The notes below the pieces were generated by a model that saw only the letters and a list, made by a program, of their open reading frames with translations, searched no databases and was not told the origin of the DNA. From assembly GCA_012934845.2 (NCBI GenBank), contig WNNJ02002047.1, positions 62,001 through 126,000 on the forward strand: DNA of 64,000 bases, in the 5' to 3' direction. Source of the DNA: Pomphorhynchus laevis (lineage: Eukaryota > Acanthocephala > Palaeacanthocephala > Echinorhynchida > Pomphorhynchidae). Numbering within the stretch: position 1 is the first letter of the stretch; each line of letters opens with the position of its first letter. Positions 11,204 to 20,745 of this stretch are shown here, one piece after another. Both the position numbers and the translations under genes were made by a program.

Positions 11204-11664
11204 TAGTTGTGCTGTTGACTATTGAAACACTTGGAGCATTTGGTCCATTGACAACCAAGTTCTTCGAAGATTTGGGAAAGAGGCTTGGCAGAGTCAGTGC
11301 GGACCAGCGCGCAGGTCCATTCCTCATGCAGCGTATAAGCGCTGCTGTTCAAAGGAGCAATGTAACATGTAGGCTGAAGTCTATCGTTGCCTCGTCCGCA
11401 ACCCAGACAGAATTCTACAACAGCGAATTGGATAGCGTTCATGAGGGATTGCTAGGGTCATCGTTTGATCGAGGATCGTACATCATCATTTTAGGTAATA
11501 ACGAAACCACCGCTGACAACGACATCGCCGATATTGTAAAACTGGACAGCAACAGAGAAATTACGAAATCAAGCCGCGAAAATCAAAACTATAACGTATC
11601 ATCAATCAATACTGAAACTTTGAAGATGTGCATTTGTTTCGGTGCTAAACAAGTTTTATCATAG
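11203..11664 (+). mobile_element. C-terminal scrap of an unusual RT family (copy i)
   Basis: The open frame starts in VLLTIETLGAFGPLTTKFF, then EDLGKRLGRVSADQRAGPFL and MQRISAAVQRSNVTCRL. From memory this matches the conserved last segment of large RT proteins found in cnidarians, molluscs and other invertebrates (ETLGxWGPxA...GxPRxxxFLxQRxSxAxQRGN). The same family appears more completely at 37690-40020 and 16395-17556. Residues after about 11440 have no match I know. Copy C ends exactly where this begins. I do not know a settled clade name for this RT family. It is not a host gene. Confidence 0.6.
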
Positions 11665-11934
11665 AGAATATTTTGAGCTTAAAAAAAAGTTTGAGATAAA
11701 ATAACATACAAAAAGGGTGAGGGAACTACAACCACAAAGATCTAAAAAAAATTTCGTTTCTTATAAACATACAATAATATACAATTAATACAGCGAATCT
11801 ACAAAATTGAAAAGAATTACTTACTAAAAGAACTACTTACAAATCTTAAACACACAATCGACTTTCCAGCAGTCATCCCGAGATACAAGGGCTCTGACTA
11901 GTGCGCATATCATATTTGTGATTTTTCTTCACAA

Positions 11935-13029
11935 ATGGTAAAAAAAGGTCAAAATAAAAACGATACTTATAGGAATGGGCGGACTAAGGCTGATAGCAAA
12001 CATGATGCATCACATATCACTGGTAGCGAAGAGGAATACGGTAGTCTGCAGGTGGCTTGTGATGTTCCCGGCTGCAGTGTTTGGACGACAGTTTCTCTGT
12101 TAACTTCGTTGCGTAACAGCTACACTATCAAGAAATATATATGTGGATTTTGCTGTGCGTCTAGGTTCATGCAAATGGGATGCGTTAGTGGACAGGCAAA
12201 TATATCACATGTTGGTGTTCACGGTGATGAACACACTATGGAAGTATGTGAATTTGATGTGGATGATTCCGTTCACGAATCGCAGCATTTCAAGGAAATA
12301 ACTAACTTACCCGTTGATCTTGAATCTGGTATCGCATCTTCAAATGTAACCTGTGATAGAACGGTAAGTCCTAGAAACAACGTTCGTATATTGCGAAAAA
12401 CAAAATCGGCATTGGAAGAACGGTTGATTGAAAACAGCATCACGGCAAGCTCAGTGCGTGTACATGAGAATTCACTTAAGCTCAATGAACCTACTGATAA
12501 TCTTTCACAGGACGAGTTACCCAGTTCTGTGTCTTCTAAGTTCAAAAGTTCTCACAGAGTGTATAAGAAAAATCGAAGCGCTTCAAGGGACAGGTGCATT
12601 CTTTTCGCCAATCTATCTGAATCAAATTCTTCTGTGTCACAGGAGCGAGTAAACGATGATGTTAGTGCGATAAGAGGAGTTCTGAATAAAATATTCCATG
12701 CTAACGATAAAGATATAGCTAAGGAGATTGTGGTTAGAAGTTTGTTCCGGCTGGGAAGGCGAACAAACAGTTCAAACATACCGCGATTGTTAAAGGTTGT
12801 GGTATATTCGTCAACTCACGCAAATTATATATTTAGTCGGGCTCATCGTCTCGAAAAAAACTCAATACGTATTTTGAGAGATCTATCTTTTGACGATCGT
12901 TCAAAACTGAAAAATGCGAGGAACGAGCTTCACAAGCGTTTACTATTAGGCGAGAAAGATCTATGCATTAGAAATTTTCGAGTTGTTCGTCGAAAGCCAT
13001 TTGTCCGTTGGAAACCATTAGAACTGTAG
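11935..13029 (+). CDS. K1 ORF1: Cys-motif plus RRM-like nucleic-acid-binding protein
   Basis: This is an intact 364-residue ORF from ATG 11935. Residues about 40-80 hold CDVPGCSVWTTVSLL and YICGFCCAS, a C-X4-C/C-X2-C pair likely to bind zinc. A low-complexity charged middle follows. Residues about 220-355 form an RRM-like domain: RCILFANLSESNSS, DDVSAIRGVLNKIF, VRSLFRLGRR, PRLLKVVVYSS, IRILRDLSFDDRSKL, and the ending NFRVVRRKPFVRWKPLEL. The same order of blocks is seen in the ORF1s of K3, K4, K7 and K8. The likely role is RNA binding in the retrotransposition particle. ORF1 ends in TAG at 13027-13029, and the ORF2 frame (minus 1 relative) is already open there, with its first ATG 21 nt further on. 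Confidence 0.82.
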   Translation: MVKKGQNKNDTYRNGRTKADSKHDASHITGSEEEYGSLQVACDVPGCSVWTTVSLLTSLRNSYTIKKYICGFCCASRFMQMGCVSGQANISHVGVHGDEHTMEVCEFDVDDSVHESQHFKEITNLPVDLESGIASSNVTCDRTVSPRNNVRILRKTKSALEERLIENSITASSVRVHENSLKLNEPTDNLSQDELPSSVSSKFKSSHRVYKKNRSASRDRCILFANLSESNSSVSQERVNDDVSAIRGVLNKIFHANDKDIAKEIVVRSLFRLGRRTNSSNIPRLLKVVVYSSTHANYIFSRAHRLEKNSIRILRDLSFDDRSKLKNARNELHKRLLLGEKDLCIRNFRVVRRKPFVRWKPLEL

Positions 13030-13049
13030 ATAGATCGGTGTCCTCTAGC

Positions 13050-15122
13050 ATGTGTGGATCTTTGATTACCGTACTAGCAACAGCTAGTCCATGTCGAGAT
13101 GTTTCGTCTTCCATGAAAATTGCATTTACAAATGCACGTAGCGCAGTTAATAAGTTGGATGAGATTAGGTATTGGATACGTTGTCATGATGTCAATGTCT
13201 TTGGAGTTTGTGAAAGTTGGTTTCATCCTGACATATCTGATGATATGGTTCACATACCTGAATTCGCTCTTTATAGATCTGATCGAGCCCATGGACGCGG
13301 TGGTGGAGTTGCCTTCTATGTGCATGTGAGTTTGATTGTTAGTTCAGCCGTAAAATTCATTGATGATTCATGCTCTGTCGAGGCTCTACAGTTGAGTATT
13401 ACGCGATCTGGGAGTGCTATTATTACTTTATGTATAGTATATCGTGCTCCGGGCGCAATATCGTTCGCTCTTATTGATTTCCTTAAGAATATACCCAAGT
13501 GCCATAAATTTTTTATCTTTGGTGATTTTAACATGCATTCATACAATTCCGCCCTCTCCAGTATTGCAACTTATGATAAATATACTATGTCGTTATGTAA
13601 TTTATTGTATGATGTAATGTTGCTTATTCAACATGTTCATTTTGATACTCGTTTCTCCGCAGAATCATCCTCGAAGATTGACCTGCTGTTTACTAGACTT
13701 GAATATGATATTTCTTCAATTGACAAAGAACCCCCAATTAGTTCAAGCGATCATGTGGTGGTCAAGTTTCTGATTCCTACTAATTCGACCGGATCAGACA
13801 GTGTAGAGATTGTTGAGAAGCGAGTACGGAAAGTTATCCCAGATAATGAGATAATTGAATATGCTAAAAGGATTTCTTTTGTAAGTAATGATGGTGATGT
13901 GGAGAGCATGTGGCAGTCTATCAAAAGTGAGGTAATTCAAGTCCTAGACGAATTTGCTCCCATGCGTGTATTTTCCAAGCGTAAGAGGTCTGATAAACCT
14001 CCGTGGTTTGATAGCGAACTAAAGCGTTGTATAAGGTTGAGAAATAAGGCGTGGAGTCTCTGTAGTAAGAGTGATGCTTTATATAGTGAGTACAAACTAA
14101 TACGCAATAAATGCAATCGCTTAAAATCAAAAAAGAGATACTTGTACGAGAATGATGTTGCTATGTCTTTAGGACACACACCCAAGCGATTTTGGAATTA
14201 TGTTTGTCGATCAAGAGTATCTAATTCTAGTGTCCGACGCATTCATATCGGAAACGAATTAGTTGAAGACCCTATGAAAATTTCTGAGGCGTTCGCTGAT
14301 GTGTTTGCACTATCGTTAAATAGGGATGATGCTTATAAAGTCAATATTTGTAATGGTTCATCAATCTGTCAGAGTCCATATATAATTATCACGATGGAGG
14401 AAGTTGAGATAGAGCTATCAAGGTTAGCTAAATGCGTGTCAGCTAGTCCTGACGATATCCCCACTTATATCCTTAAGCTCTTGAAATGTATCCTGTCATA
14501 TCCGCTTTCCAAATTATTCAACGTTTCTCTCAATACGTCGATAATTCCAAATGATTGGAAATCGGCGATTGTGGTACCACTTCCGAAAACGAAAAATGCT
14601 TGCGATGTTAGTGATTTTAGGCCCATAAGTTTAACATCTACTGTAAGTAAGGTACTTGAGAGAATTGTTCACAAAAGATTAATAAATGTATTGGGTTCAA
14701 TAAACTATTTGAGCGACTCTCAACACGGTTTTCGGCATGGCCGCTCATGTCTAACGAATACTTTATGTGCTCGTGAACAATGGGCTGACGCAATTTCATG
14801 TGGATTGGTTGTCGATGTCGTCTATTTGGATTTCTCCAAGGCATTTGATCGCGTTCCACATGCTGAATTAATAAGTATTCTCGAATCTATTGGTGTAGAT
14901 TACTATCTGACTCGTTGGATTGAGAACTTCTTAAGTGGTCGACAATTTTGTGTAAGAGTAGGTAATGCTTTTTCATCTAAACGCAGTGTTATACGTGGTG
15001 TACCTCAAGGAACGGTTCTCGGGCCATTATTATTTTGCATTTTTATCAACGAGTTGTTGAGATCGCTTAATGTATCACACTTAGCCTATGCTGACGATTT
15101 GAAGTTATGGAATGTTATCTAG
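13050..15122 (+). CDS. K1 ORF2 part 1: endonuclease and reverse transcriptase
   Basis: The frame is open from 13008, but the first ATG is 13050. The EEP endonuclease covers roughly the first 240 residues: AFTNARSAVNKLDEIRYWI, VFGVCESWFHPD with the catalytic Glu, GRGGGVAFYV, VYRAPG, FGDFNMHSYNS and SSDHVVVKFLI. The linker is PPWFDSELKRCIRLRNKAW and PKRFWNYVCRSR. The RT follows: SPDDIPTYILKLLK, IVVPLPKTKNACDVSDFRPI, QHGFRHGRSCLTNTL, VYLDFSKAFDRVPHAEL, GVPQGTVLGPLLFCIFINE, and the catalytic LAYADDLKLW. An in-frame TAG at 15120-15122, directly after the YADD box, splits the protein from its C-terminal part. Confidence 0.88.
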   Translation: MCGSLITVLATASPCRDVSSSMKIAFTNARSAVNKLDEIRYWIRCHDVNVFGVCESWFHPDISDDMVHIPEFALYRSDRAHGRGGGVAFYVHVSLIVSSAVKFIDDSCSVEALQLSITRSGSAIITLCIVYRAPGAISFALIDFLKNIPKCHKFFIFGDFNMHSYNSALSSIATYDKYTMSLCNLLYDVMLLIQHVHFDTRFSAESSSKIDLLFTRLEYDISSIDKEPPISSSDHVVVKFLIPTNSTGSDSVEIVEKRVRKVIPDNEIIEYAKRISFVSNDGDVESMWQSIKSEVIQVLDEFAPMRVFSKRKRSDKPPWFDSELKRCIRLRNKAWSLCSKSDALYSEYKLIRNKCNRLKSKKRYLYENDVAMSLGHTPKRFWNYVCRSRVSNSSVRRIHIGNELVEDPMKISEAFADVFALSLNRDDAYKVNICNGSSICQSPYIIITMEEVEIELSRLAKCVSASPDDIPTYILKLLKCILSYPLSKLFNVSLNTSIIPNDWKSAIVVPLPKTKNACDVSDFRPISLTSTVSKVLERIVHKRLINVLGSINYLSDSQHGFRHGRSCLTNTLCAREQWADAISCGLVVDVVYLDFSKAFDRVPHAELISILESIGVDYYLTRWIENFLSGRQFCVRVGNAFSSKRSVIRGVPQGTVLGPLLFCIFINELLRSLNVSHLAYADDLKLWNVI

Positions 15123-15137
15123 ACTGAACGAGACTGT

Positions 15138-15914
15138 TTGTCATTGCAGCGTGACCTGGATTTAGTGTATGAATGGAGTCTTACTACAGGAGTATCATTA
15201 AACCTGGAAAAGTGGAAGAATATGAGATTGGGTCGTGGACGCAAAGGATGTCATACCTACTTCATTGGTGTAAAAGAACTTGAGATAGTTTCGACTCATC
15301 GTGATCTTGGTATTTTGATCGATTCATCTTTAAAGACACGACATCATTACAACATTCAATTAGGCAAAGCTAGAAAAATGATGCACACTATCAAAAATTG
15401 CTTTCTGAAAATAAATCCATCGTCGTTCAGGGTGATGTTTAACTCGTTATTGAGACCAATACTTGAGTATTGCTCTCCATCTTGCTTCCCATGTACACGG
15501 ACTGAACTGAATGCTGTCGATGGAGTTCTTCGCCGTATTACCCGTTTATGTCCAGACTGTAAGTATTTACCTTATCGTGAGAGACTTAAAGTGATTGGCA
15601 TATTTGACATGAAGGTGAGGTTAATGTTTATCGACTTGGTTGCAACGTGGAAATTATTGCACAAATTTGATGGATATCCTCGAAATATTATGGCGTGTCG
15701 TAATAATAGATCCAGGCGACATCATTCGATGACAATTTTTAAACAGCATACTGGGAAACTATCGCCTGTCACAAGATTGTCAAGACGTGTAGTTAACGTG
15801 TGGAATAGTCTTCCTGAATACGTTGTTGCCTCCACAACGCTGACTTTATTTAAGAAGCGATTGCGAATATGTCTGGAACAGATCGATAATATGGAGAAGC
15901 TATCGTATCCCTGA
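15138..15914 (+). CDS. K1 ORF2 part 2: RT thumb and C-terminal region
   Basis: This continues part 1 in the same frame after the stop: LQRDLDLVYEWSLTTGVSLN, LGRGRKGCHTYFIG, THRDLGILIDSSLKT, LLRPILEYCSPSCFPCTRTE, LRRITRLCPDCKYLPYRERL and RRVVNVWNSLPEYVVAST. This is the normal CR1-clade C-terminus; homologous segments are at 52484-53281 (K3) and 36993-37526 (K5). It ends at 15914, about 70 nt before the 3' stem-loop. Because the single stop lies between two otherwise good frames, the copy is probably young. Confidence 0.85.
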   Translation: MSLQRDLDLVYEWSLTTGVSLNLEKWKNMRLGRGRKGCHTYFIGVKELEIVSTHRDLGILIDSSLKTRHHYNIQLGKARKMMHTIKNCFLKINPSSFRVMFNSLLRPILEYCSPSCFPCTRTELNAVDGVLRRITRLCPDCKYLPYRERLKVIGIFDMKVRLMFIDLVATWKLLHKFDGYPRNIMACRNNRSRRHHSMTIFKQHTGKLSPVTRLSRRVVNVWNSLPEYVVASTTLTLFKKRLRICLEQIDNMEKLSYP

Positions 15915-16029
15915 TTTTCTTAACTCTATCAATTCTACATTTTGTTTAATTTTTATTTTATTTTTTTCGTGAGCAGACTGAACAGCCATATAGGCTTTGT
16001 CTTGTATGTTATAATATAATATAATATAT

Positions 16030-16394
16030 AATCACAAATTGAAATGTTGTAAATTTCAATACATGCTATATTAACTATTAATCTATTAATAAAATACTGA
16101 GTAATAAAGATTGTTAAGTATTACAAAAGTTTAATTTTTAATTTATAGTATGAAAAATACATTGCTTCATTGAAGTGATTTAATAAATGTTTTATCTTGC
16201 TCATCGTATGTAATTCACACATTACTGAAACAGAAACAGTGTGGTATACAAACTTGTAAATAATCAGACTTATCTGTCGTTTAATTTCACTTAACACTGA
16301 AGCTGTCTGTACATATCCTTATCGTTAAAATCGAATACCTCGTAAGCAAGTCGTGTATACAGTAAGGCTACATAGTTACCCTGCTGTATAGCCT
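16030..16394. other. AT-rich stretch, no gene
   Basis: I see no coding signal between the tail of K1 and the next RT fragment. A short AAATTGAAATG/AAATTTCAAT imperfect inverted repeat lies just after the tail. Confidence 0.4.
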
Positions 16395-17556
16395 TTCATC
16401 TCTGGCAATTTCGCCAGAGATGAAATTATTTTTAAAAATAATTTACAAAATGAATGGTTTGAGACGCTGGCACAATCGATAAGATCGATGATAACTGAAT
16501 TAACTGGAATTGACATTGAAACAAATGAAGTTCTATGGAGGGTGTTTAAGATGACTTTGAGAGATAATGGTATTGGCGTTAAAGACCCTATGCGTTCAGT
16601 GTGACAAAGAATATAATGCTTCACGTATGGTCTGCAAGCCATGTTTAGGAGACGTTACAGGGTTAGATCTAATAAATAATCAAAACAGATTATGTAAAGA
16701 AATTCGTGCTAACCGTTTAAAAGCGGAAAGGATGAATCGCAATGACATTATAAATCAGGTCGACCCTACTCTCAAGAATGCCATCGAGCAAGCATCAGTA
16801 TCTGGATCATCTTTGTGGTAGTCACCTACCCAACAAACAGTTATTCTTCCAGAATAAGTAATACAGTCTTTCAAGATGCACTAGCCACCAGATACGGATT
16901 TCTCCATCCTCATCACCGAAATACTGTCAATGTAAATAACAAAACTCGATATCACACACTTTCTCGTGCTCTTTAGGCGGCTTGCCATCAATGAGACACG
17001 ATGCCGTCCGTGATTTTCTAGCGAATAGATTATCCGAATGTTGTCGTAACGTAGCAATCGAGCCAAAACTATCCCCTCTGCATGATGAAATATGCTTCCA
17101 AAATTACGGTACAACTATTGATCGTGAAGCGAGACTTGACATATCATGTTCCGGAATCTTTAGAAACAGAACGGAGTGTACTTTCCTTGATATCTGCGTG
17201 TTCAAATCATACGCTTCCTCTAACTCCAGTAAGGTATCACACCATGCTTCGAATATCATGAACTAAGGAAGAAAAGGAAATATCTTGAGAGAGTAAATAG
17301 TATAGAGCATGCGTCATTTATTCCCGTAGTATTTTCGATGCTCGGTGGGGCGGGTACGGAAGCGGCAATCCTGTTAAAGAGAATCGCGAGCTCCCTGGCA
17401 AGGAGTCATAACAGCTCATACAACGATGAAATAACCAGATTACGTAGTGGCATCAGCGTTATCCTTGCAAAGATGACTTATCGATGTGTCCGTAGAGCTC
17501 GATCAGCTATAAATCGTCCTCAAAGGGATTTATGCTTAATCAAGGAAGAATAATTT
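16395..17556 (+). mobile_element. Unusual RT family, C-terminal half (copy ii), decayed
   Basis: The plus strand shows, across several frames, NRLCKEIRANRLKAERMNRN and LKNAIEQASVSGSSLW (16680-16815), FQDALATRYGFL (about 16875), MRHDAVRDFLANRLSECCRN and VAIEPKLSPLHD (16990-17090), REARLDISCSGIFRNRTECT with FLDICVFKSYA (17125-17220), and a C-terminus VFSMLGGAGTEAAILLKRIA to TYRCVRRARSAI (17330-17510). This order (A-x-WL-x-LPL-like, F-x-DAL-x-RYG, RH-x3-RD-x3-L, EARLDI, F-D-x-RVF, GG-G-x-A) is the C-terminal module of the same RT family as 37690-40020. The Cys/His residues expected before RHD are degraded. The RT core is absent. Confidence 0.65.
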
Positions 17557-17812
17557 AGTGACTTTTTGAATATTAAAACTGGCTTGGTGAGGTTTTTTTT
17601 CTTTAAAATTGTAAATTAAGGCCCATTTGCGGGAACCTATATTAATGTAATAATATTTATGCTTATTAAAAAATTTACAATTCCTGATAAAAATAATAAT
17701 AATTTTCAACTGCAAGATCAAAACAACTAGTTTGTTTCCGATCTACAAAAATATCATTAAACATTTTAAAATCATTGAATTATAAGAAATTTGTTTATTT
17801 TTTCTAATTCTG

Positions 17813-17813
<1 letters not shown>

Positions 17814-17871
<58 letters not shown>
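17814..17871. repeat. (TA)n microsatellite
   Basis: A pure AT dinucleotide run of about 58 bp. Together with a second run at 18029-18066 it brackets a palindromic block. Confidence 0.95.
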
Positions 17872-17875
<4 letters not shown>

Positions 17876-17926
17876 TACAATTATTCATTAACAGCCTCTG
17901 GAGGTCTATTTCAAGACGCTATAAAT

Positions 17927-18027
17927 AATCTGTTTAATTTGATAATAATTATCAAATAATAATAATCTTCTAATTTAATAAATTAGAAGTTTTTGTTCTC
18001 TGGATTAATTAACTGATAATTAAACAG

Positions 18028-18030
<3 letters not shown>
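17927..18030. repeat. Nested palindromes between two (TA)n runs
   Basis: The outer 13-bp arms AATCTGTTTAATT (17927-17939) and AATTAAACAGATT (18018-18030) are exact reverse complements. Inside lie two further palindromes: TTTGATAATAATTATCAAA (17938-17956) and a 23-bp one at 17967-17989 (CTTCTAATTT...AAATTAGAAG type). No coding potential. It may be a MITE-like hairpin or a cruciform-prone spacer. Confidence 0.75.

Positions 18031-18066
<36 letters not shown>
18029..18066. repeat. (TA)n microsatellite
   Basis: A second pure AT run of about 38 bp, immediately after the palindromic block. Confidence 0.95.
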
Positions 18067-18068
<2 letters not shown>

Positions 18069-18439
18069 GAAAGAACAATTCTACCATTACCAGTAAGGAA
18101 ATTAAATTCATTGAACTGACAAGCTAAAACAAATCTGTCATCATCAGGAATATTTAACTGTAATCACTTAATTGTATAGATCAGGTAGCCAAGTTCGGAA
18201 AATTAATCAGATCAGTTAACTAAGTCTGCGTACTTTGTAAGATACATAAATGTAAAAATATAAATATCTAAATGTAAACATTTTCTGAATATCGTTTCAT
18301 TAAAAAACTTTCATTTTGGAAGTTAGGATACCATTTAATTAAAGAAAATCTGTATAGCTGAAGAATTTTATTAAATTCGTCATGTATAAATCAACAAAAT
18401 ATTATTAAAAATAAATTTAAACTATTAAACGAAGAAAAT

Positions 18440-18815
18440 TCTATGGATAATAAACAATATGCTTTGTATTAGAATAAGATAATATACAGCAGATAATTAA
18501 ATTTCATCAGAGGAATACGTCATTAGCATGTATTTGGCCACGCTGCTATGCTAAATTGAGGAATAAGGGCCGAAACTTGATAGCATAGCAGTTCTTCCTG
18601 ATGATATCTAATCCTTATTCTGATACAACGTTTGTTATTTATTAGTCAATACATATAAATTGATTTTATTTTAAATTTCAATTTTTTATTTTAACTTAAT
18701 ATAGATATACATTGTATAAAATCTTATATAATAATTTATAACTATTTAGCATTTTTTTTAATTTATAAATAATATAAAATACGTAGACTCAGTTATCTGA
18801 TCTGATTTATACAAC
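18440..18815 (+). repeat. Dispersed hairpin repeat, copy 1 (most complete)
   Basis: The left half (TTTGTATTAGAATAAG, then TTTCATCAGAGGAATAC) and the right half (GATAGCATAGCAGTTCTTCC, then CTTATTCTGATACAACG) are imperfect reverse complements, so 18440-18655 can fold as one long hairpin. The right half plus its tail, down to AAATACGTAGACTCAGTTAT (18778), recurs in direct orientation at 62985-63340. The hairpin recurs in inverse orientation at 48095-48295. There is no protein signal. It looks like a MITE-like non-autonomous element, but no transposase link is visible. Confidence 0.7.
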
Positions 18816-19278
18816 ATGAACAAAAAGGAAATACGAAAACATTCGCATCACACATTTATCCTTAATGTATATGGACTTAATGTATATAGAATCCATTCTC
18901 AACATTACTTTTCCGTGAAAGTTTTAAATACAAGAGATGACATATAACGTCAGTTTAAATATGCTCAACATTATGAATACTTATGGATGATTTGATGTTG
19001 CACTGCGATTACAAAATCACGATTCGAATGTTTTACTAAAACTTACATAATTAATTATCTAAATCAGGTTTAGCTTGTCTATTACATTAAAGTGGTGTAA
19101 ATAATAAGAAAATATGAGTTTAAATACTTCAATATCAGGGCATCTCTTCATTATGCTGACAAACTCTTTGATTTTGTTCTTGTTTGAGCTGACAAAGGTT
19201 AGCTGACGCATCTGAAAAAACAGCAACTATCGAACCTAAGAACACTGAGTATATGTATAAGCTTTAGTAAATGTAGAT
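18816..19278. other. AT-rich stretch, no gene
   Basis: I see no homology or open frame worth calling. Confidence 0.4.
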
Positions 19279-19489
19279 CAAGTATACAAGGATGTAATTT
19301 CATCAAAATAACTGCCAAACTTTATCCTACATAGGCTTCATCAAGTATACAAGGATATAATTTCATCAAAATAACTGGAAAACTTTAATTATTCACCAAA
19401 ATAACTGCCATACTTTATCCTACTTCGGCTTTATCAAATACATATTGATATAATTTCATCAAAATAACTGACAAACTTTATCCTACTTA
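19279..19489. repeat. 63-bp-type tandem repeat ahead of an L2-like fragment
   Basis: The core AAAATAACTG recurs at 19305, 19368, 19398 and 19461 (spacings 63, 30, 63). It sits inside longer units containing TTTCATC before it and ACTTTATCCTAC after it. The last unit ends in cttaggcttc, which is also the sequence with which the L2-like homology begins at 19490. Confidence 0.8.
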
Positions 19490-20130
19490 GGCTTCCATTT
19501 CGATGTCCACCTTTCCCTTAACCCCTTCGTCCGTGACAAGGTCCGCTCGTCTAACTGAATTCTCCGTAACATCAACTGTATCCGCCTCCTTATCGACTAC
19601 CGTTCTTAGGTCTCTTCTCTAAAATCGATTACTGTCTCAGCCTTTTTGCCAATTCTCAAAAATCCATCATCCTACCCATTCAACGCATCATCAACTCCGC
19701 CGTTCGAGCGCTCCTACGTCTCCGTCGTTTTGACCACACATCCACATGTCTTGTCTAACTCTCTTGGTCTACTAATCACATCCGCATACAACTCCGCCTT
19801 CTTGTAACTTTTCGTCTCATCGCTGTCGGCTCCTCATCGCTCAACCTCCCTTTCTTAGACAAATCTCGTCCCACCTCTCTAACACTGTGTTCCCGTAATT
19901 CCCTCTTACTCCACGTTCCCAATTACTCAAACAACTACGTTCTCCGATCCTTCCTCGTCGCCGATCTTATGCCTGTAATCAGTTCCCTCGTGGCCATCTC
20001 CGCGCTCCTTCCTTTATCACATCTAAATACCTCCTCCGTATCTATCTCGACACATGATTTAGATTCTTGTTTTTCGTTGTTCTAGTCATGTAAGCGTGCG
20101 CCGGCACGCATTAGCCACAAAAATAAATCC
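19490..20130 (+). mobile_element. L2-like LINE 3' end G
   Basis: The plus strand matches the last part of L2-like ORF2 in several frames: FHFD...HLSLxPFVRDKVRSSN, the IDYCLSLFANSPKSI region, RVLFRLRRF-like, then the C-terminus down to a stop and the 3' UTR. The UTR carries the perfect stem GCGTGC (20094-20099)/GCACGC (20104-20109) with a 4-nt loop, followed by AAAATAAATC and a T-run ending near 20130. It is strongly 5' truncated, as LINE copies usually are. Confidence 0.82.
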
Positions 20131-20745
20131 TTTTTTATAAGTATTTTCCATAAATTCACTTTAAGGTATTAATAGGCAAAAATATTAAATTAATTAAAAA
20201 TTAAATAATTAAACAATTTATATCGATTTCAATGAATGTAGTATGTACATAAAATATTTTGTATGTATTCACGGGTTATTTAATCTCTTGCATAATTTTA
20301 AATTCCTTGATTTGCTTCAATACGAAAAATTGTATAATTAACAATTACATGTTATCGTTTAAAGATTGGCATTGTCGAAAAAGAGAACATGTATTCTTAA
20401 GAGAGTACATGGTACTATATCGCTAATTTTCATCATATAATCAAAGTCAATGATTATATTTGAGCATACATTTTTATAAAAGTTAGAGTTAAACCAATAA
20501 AACTGCTCACGTATGCAGTTAATCTATATCTGCAACAACTGGCAGACTGGCTGAACCGATGCAGTACACAAAATCTTCACTGCATCAGTGAACGTCAGGT
20601 GAGATTGTTAAAATCGATTTAATAACAGGTAAAAACGCAATGAACCAACGTGACCATAGTATCATTCCCATGTGCGTACGAAAAATTGAAAATGTGCCAC
20701 TTGATGGGACTGTTTGAGCGCACTTCGTAATATCAGACCGTGATA
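20131..20745. other. AT-rich stretch, no gene
   Basis: Nothing recognised in either strand. Confidence 0.4.

Larger units (their letters stand above)
11690..16029 (+). mobile_element. CR1-like LINE K1, near full length
   Basis: This plus-strand element has a 5' leader with the motif tttgagataaaataacatac (from 11690), ORF1 (11935-13029), ORF2 (about 13050-15914, interrupted once), a short 3' UTR with the stem-loop AGCC-ATATA-GGCT (15984-15996), and a tail of ataat-type repeats to about 16029. The leader motif recurs at the 5' end of K7 (53496) and, in part, K3 (48768), so I take it as the 5' end of the family. Compared with the other CR1-like copies it has the fewest breaks. The exact target-site duplication was not resolved. 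Confidence 0.87.

Noticed and set aside
11209-11664. Host gene encoding a 151-residue protein
   Set aside because: The first 70 residues match the C-terminus of an RT family that recurs in this window; the rest has no support.
19279-19489. CRISPR array
   Set aside because: Spacing is irregular (63, 30, 63), the intervening sequences are themselves repeated, and the window is eukaryotic.
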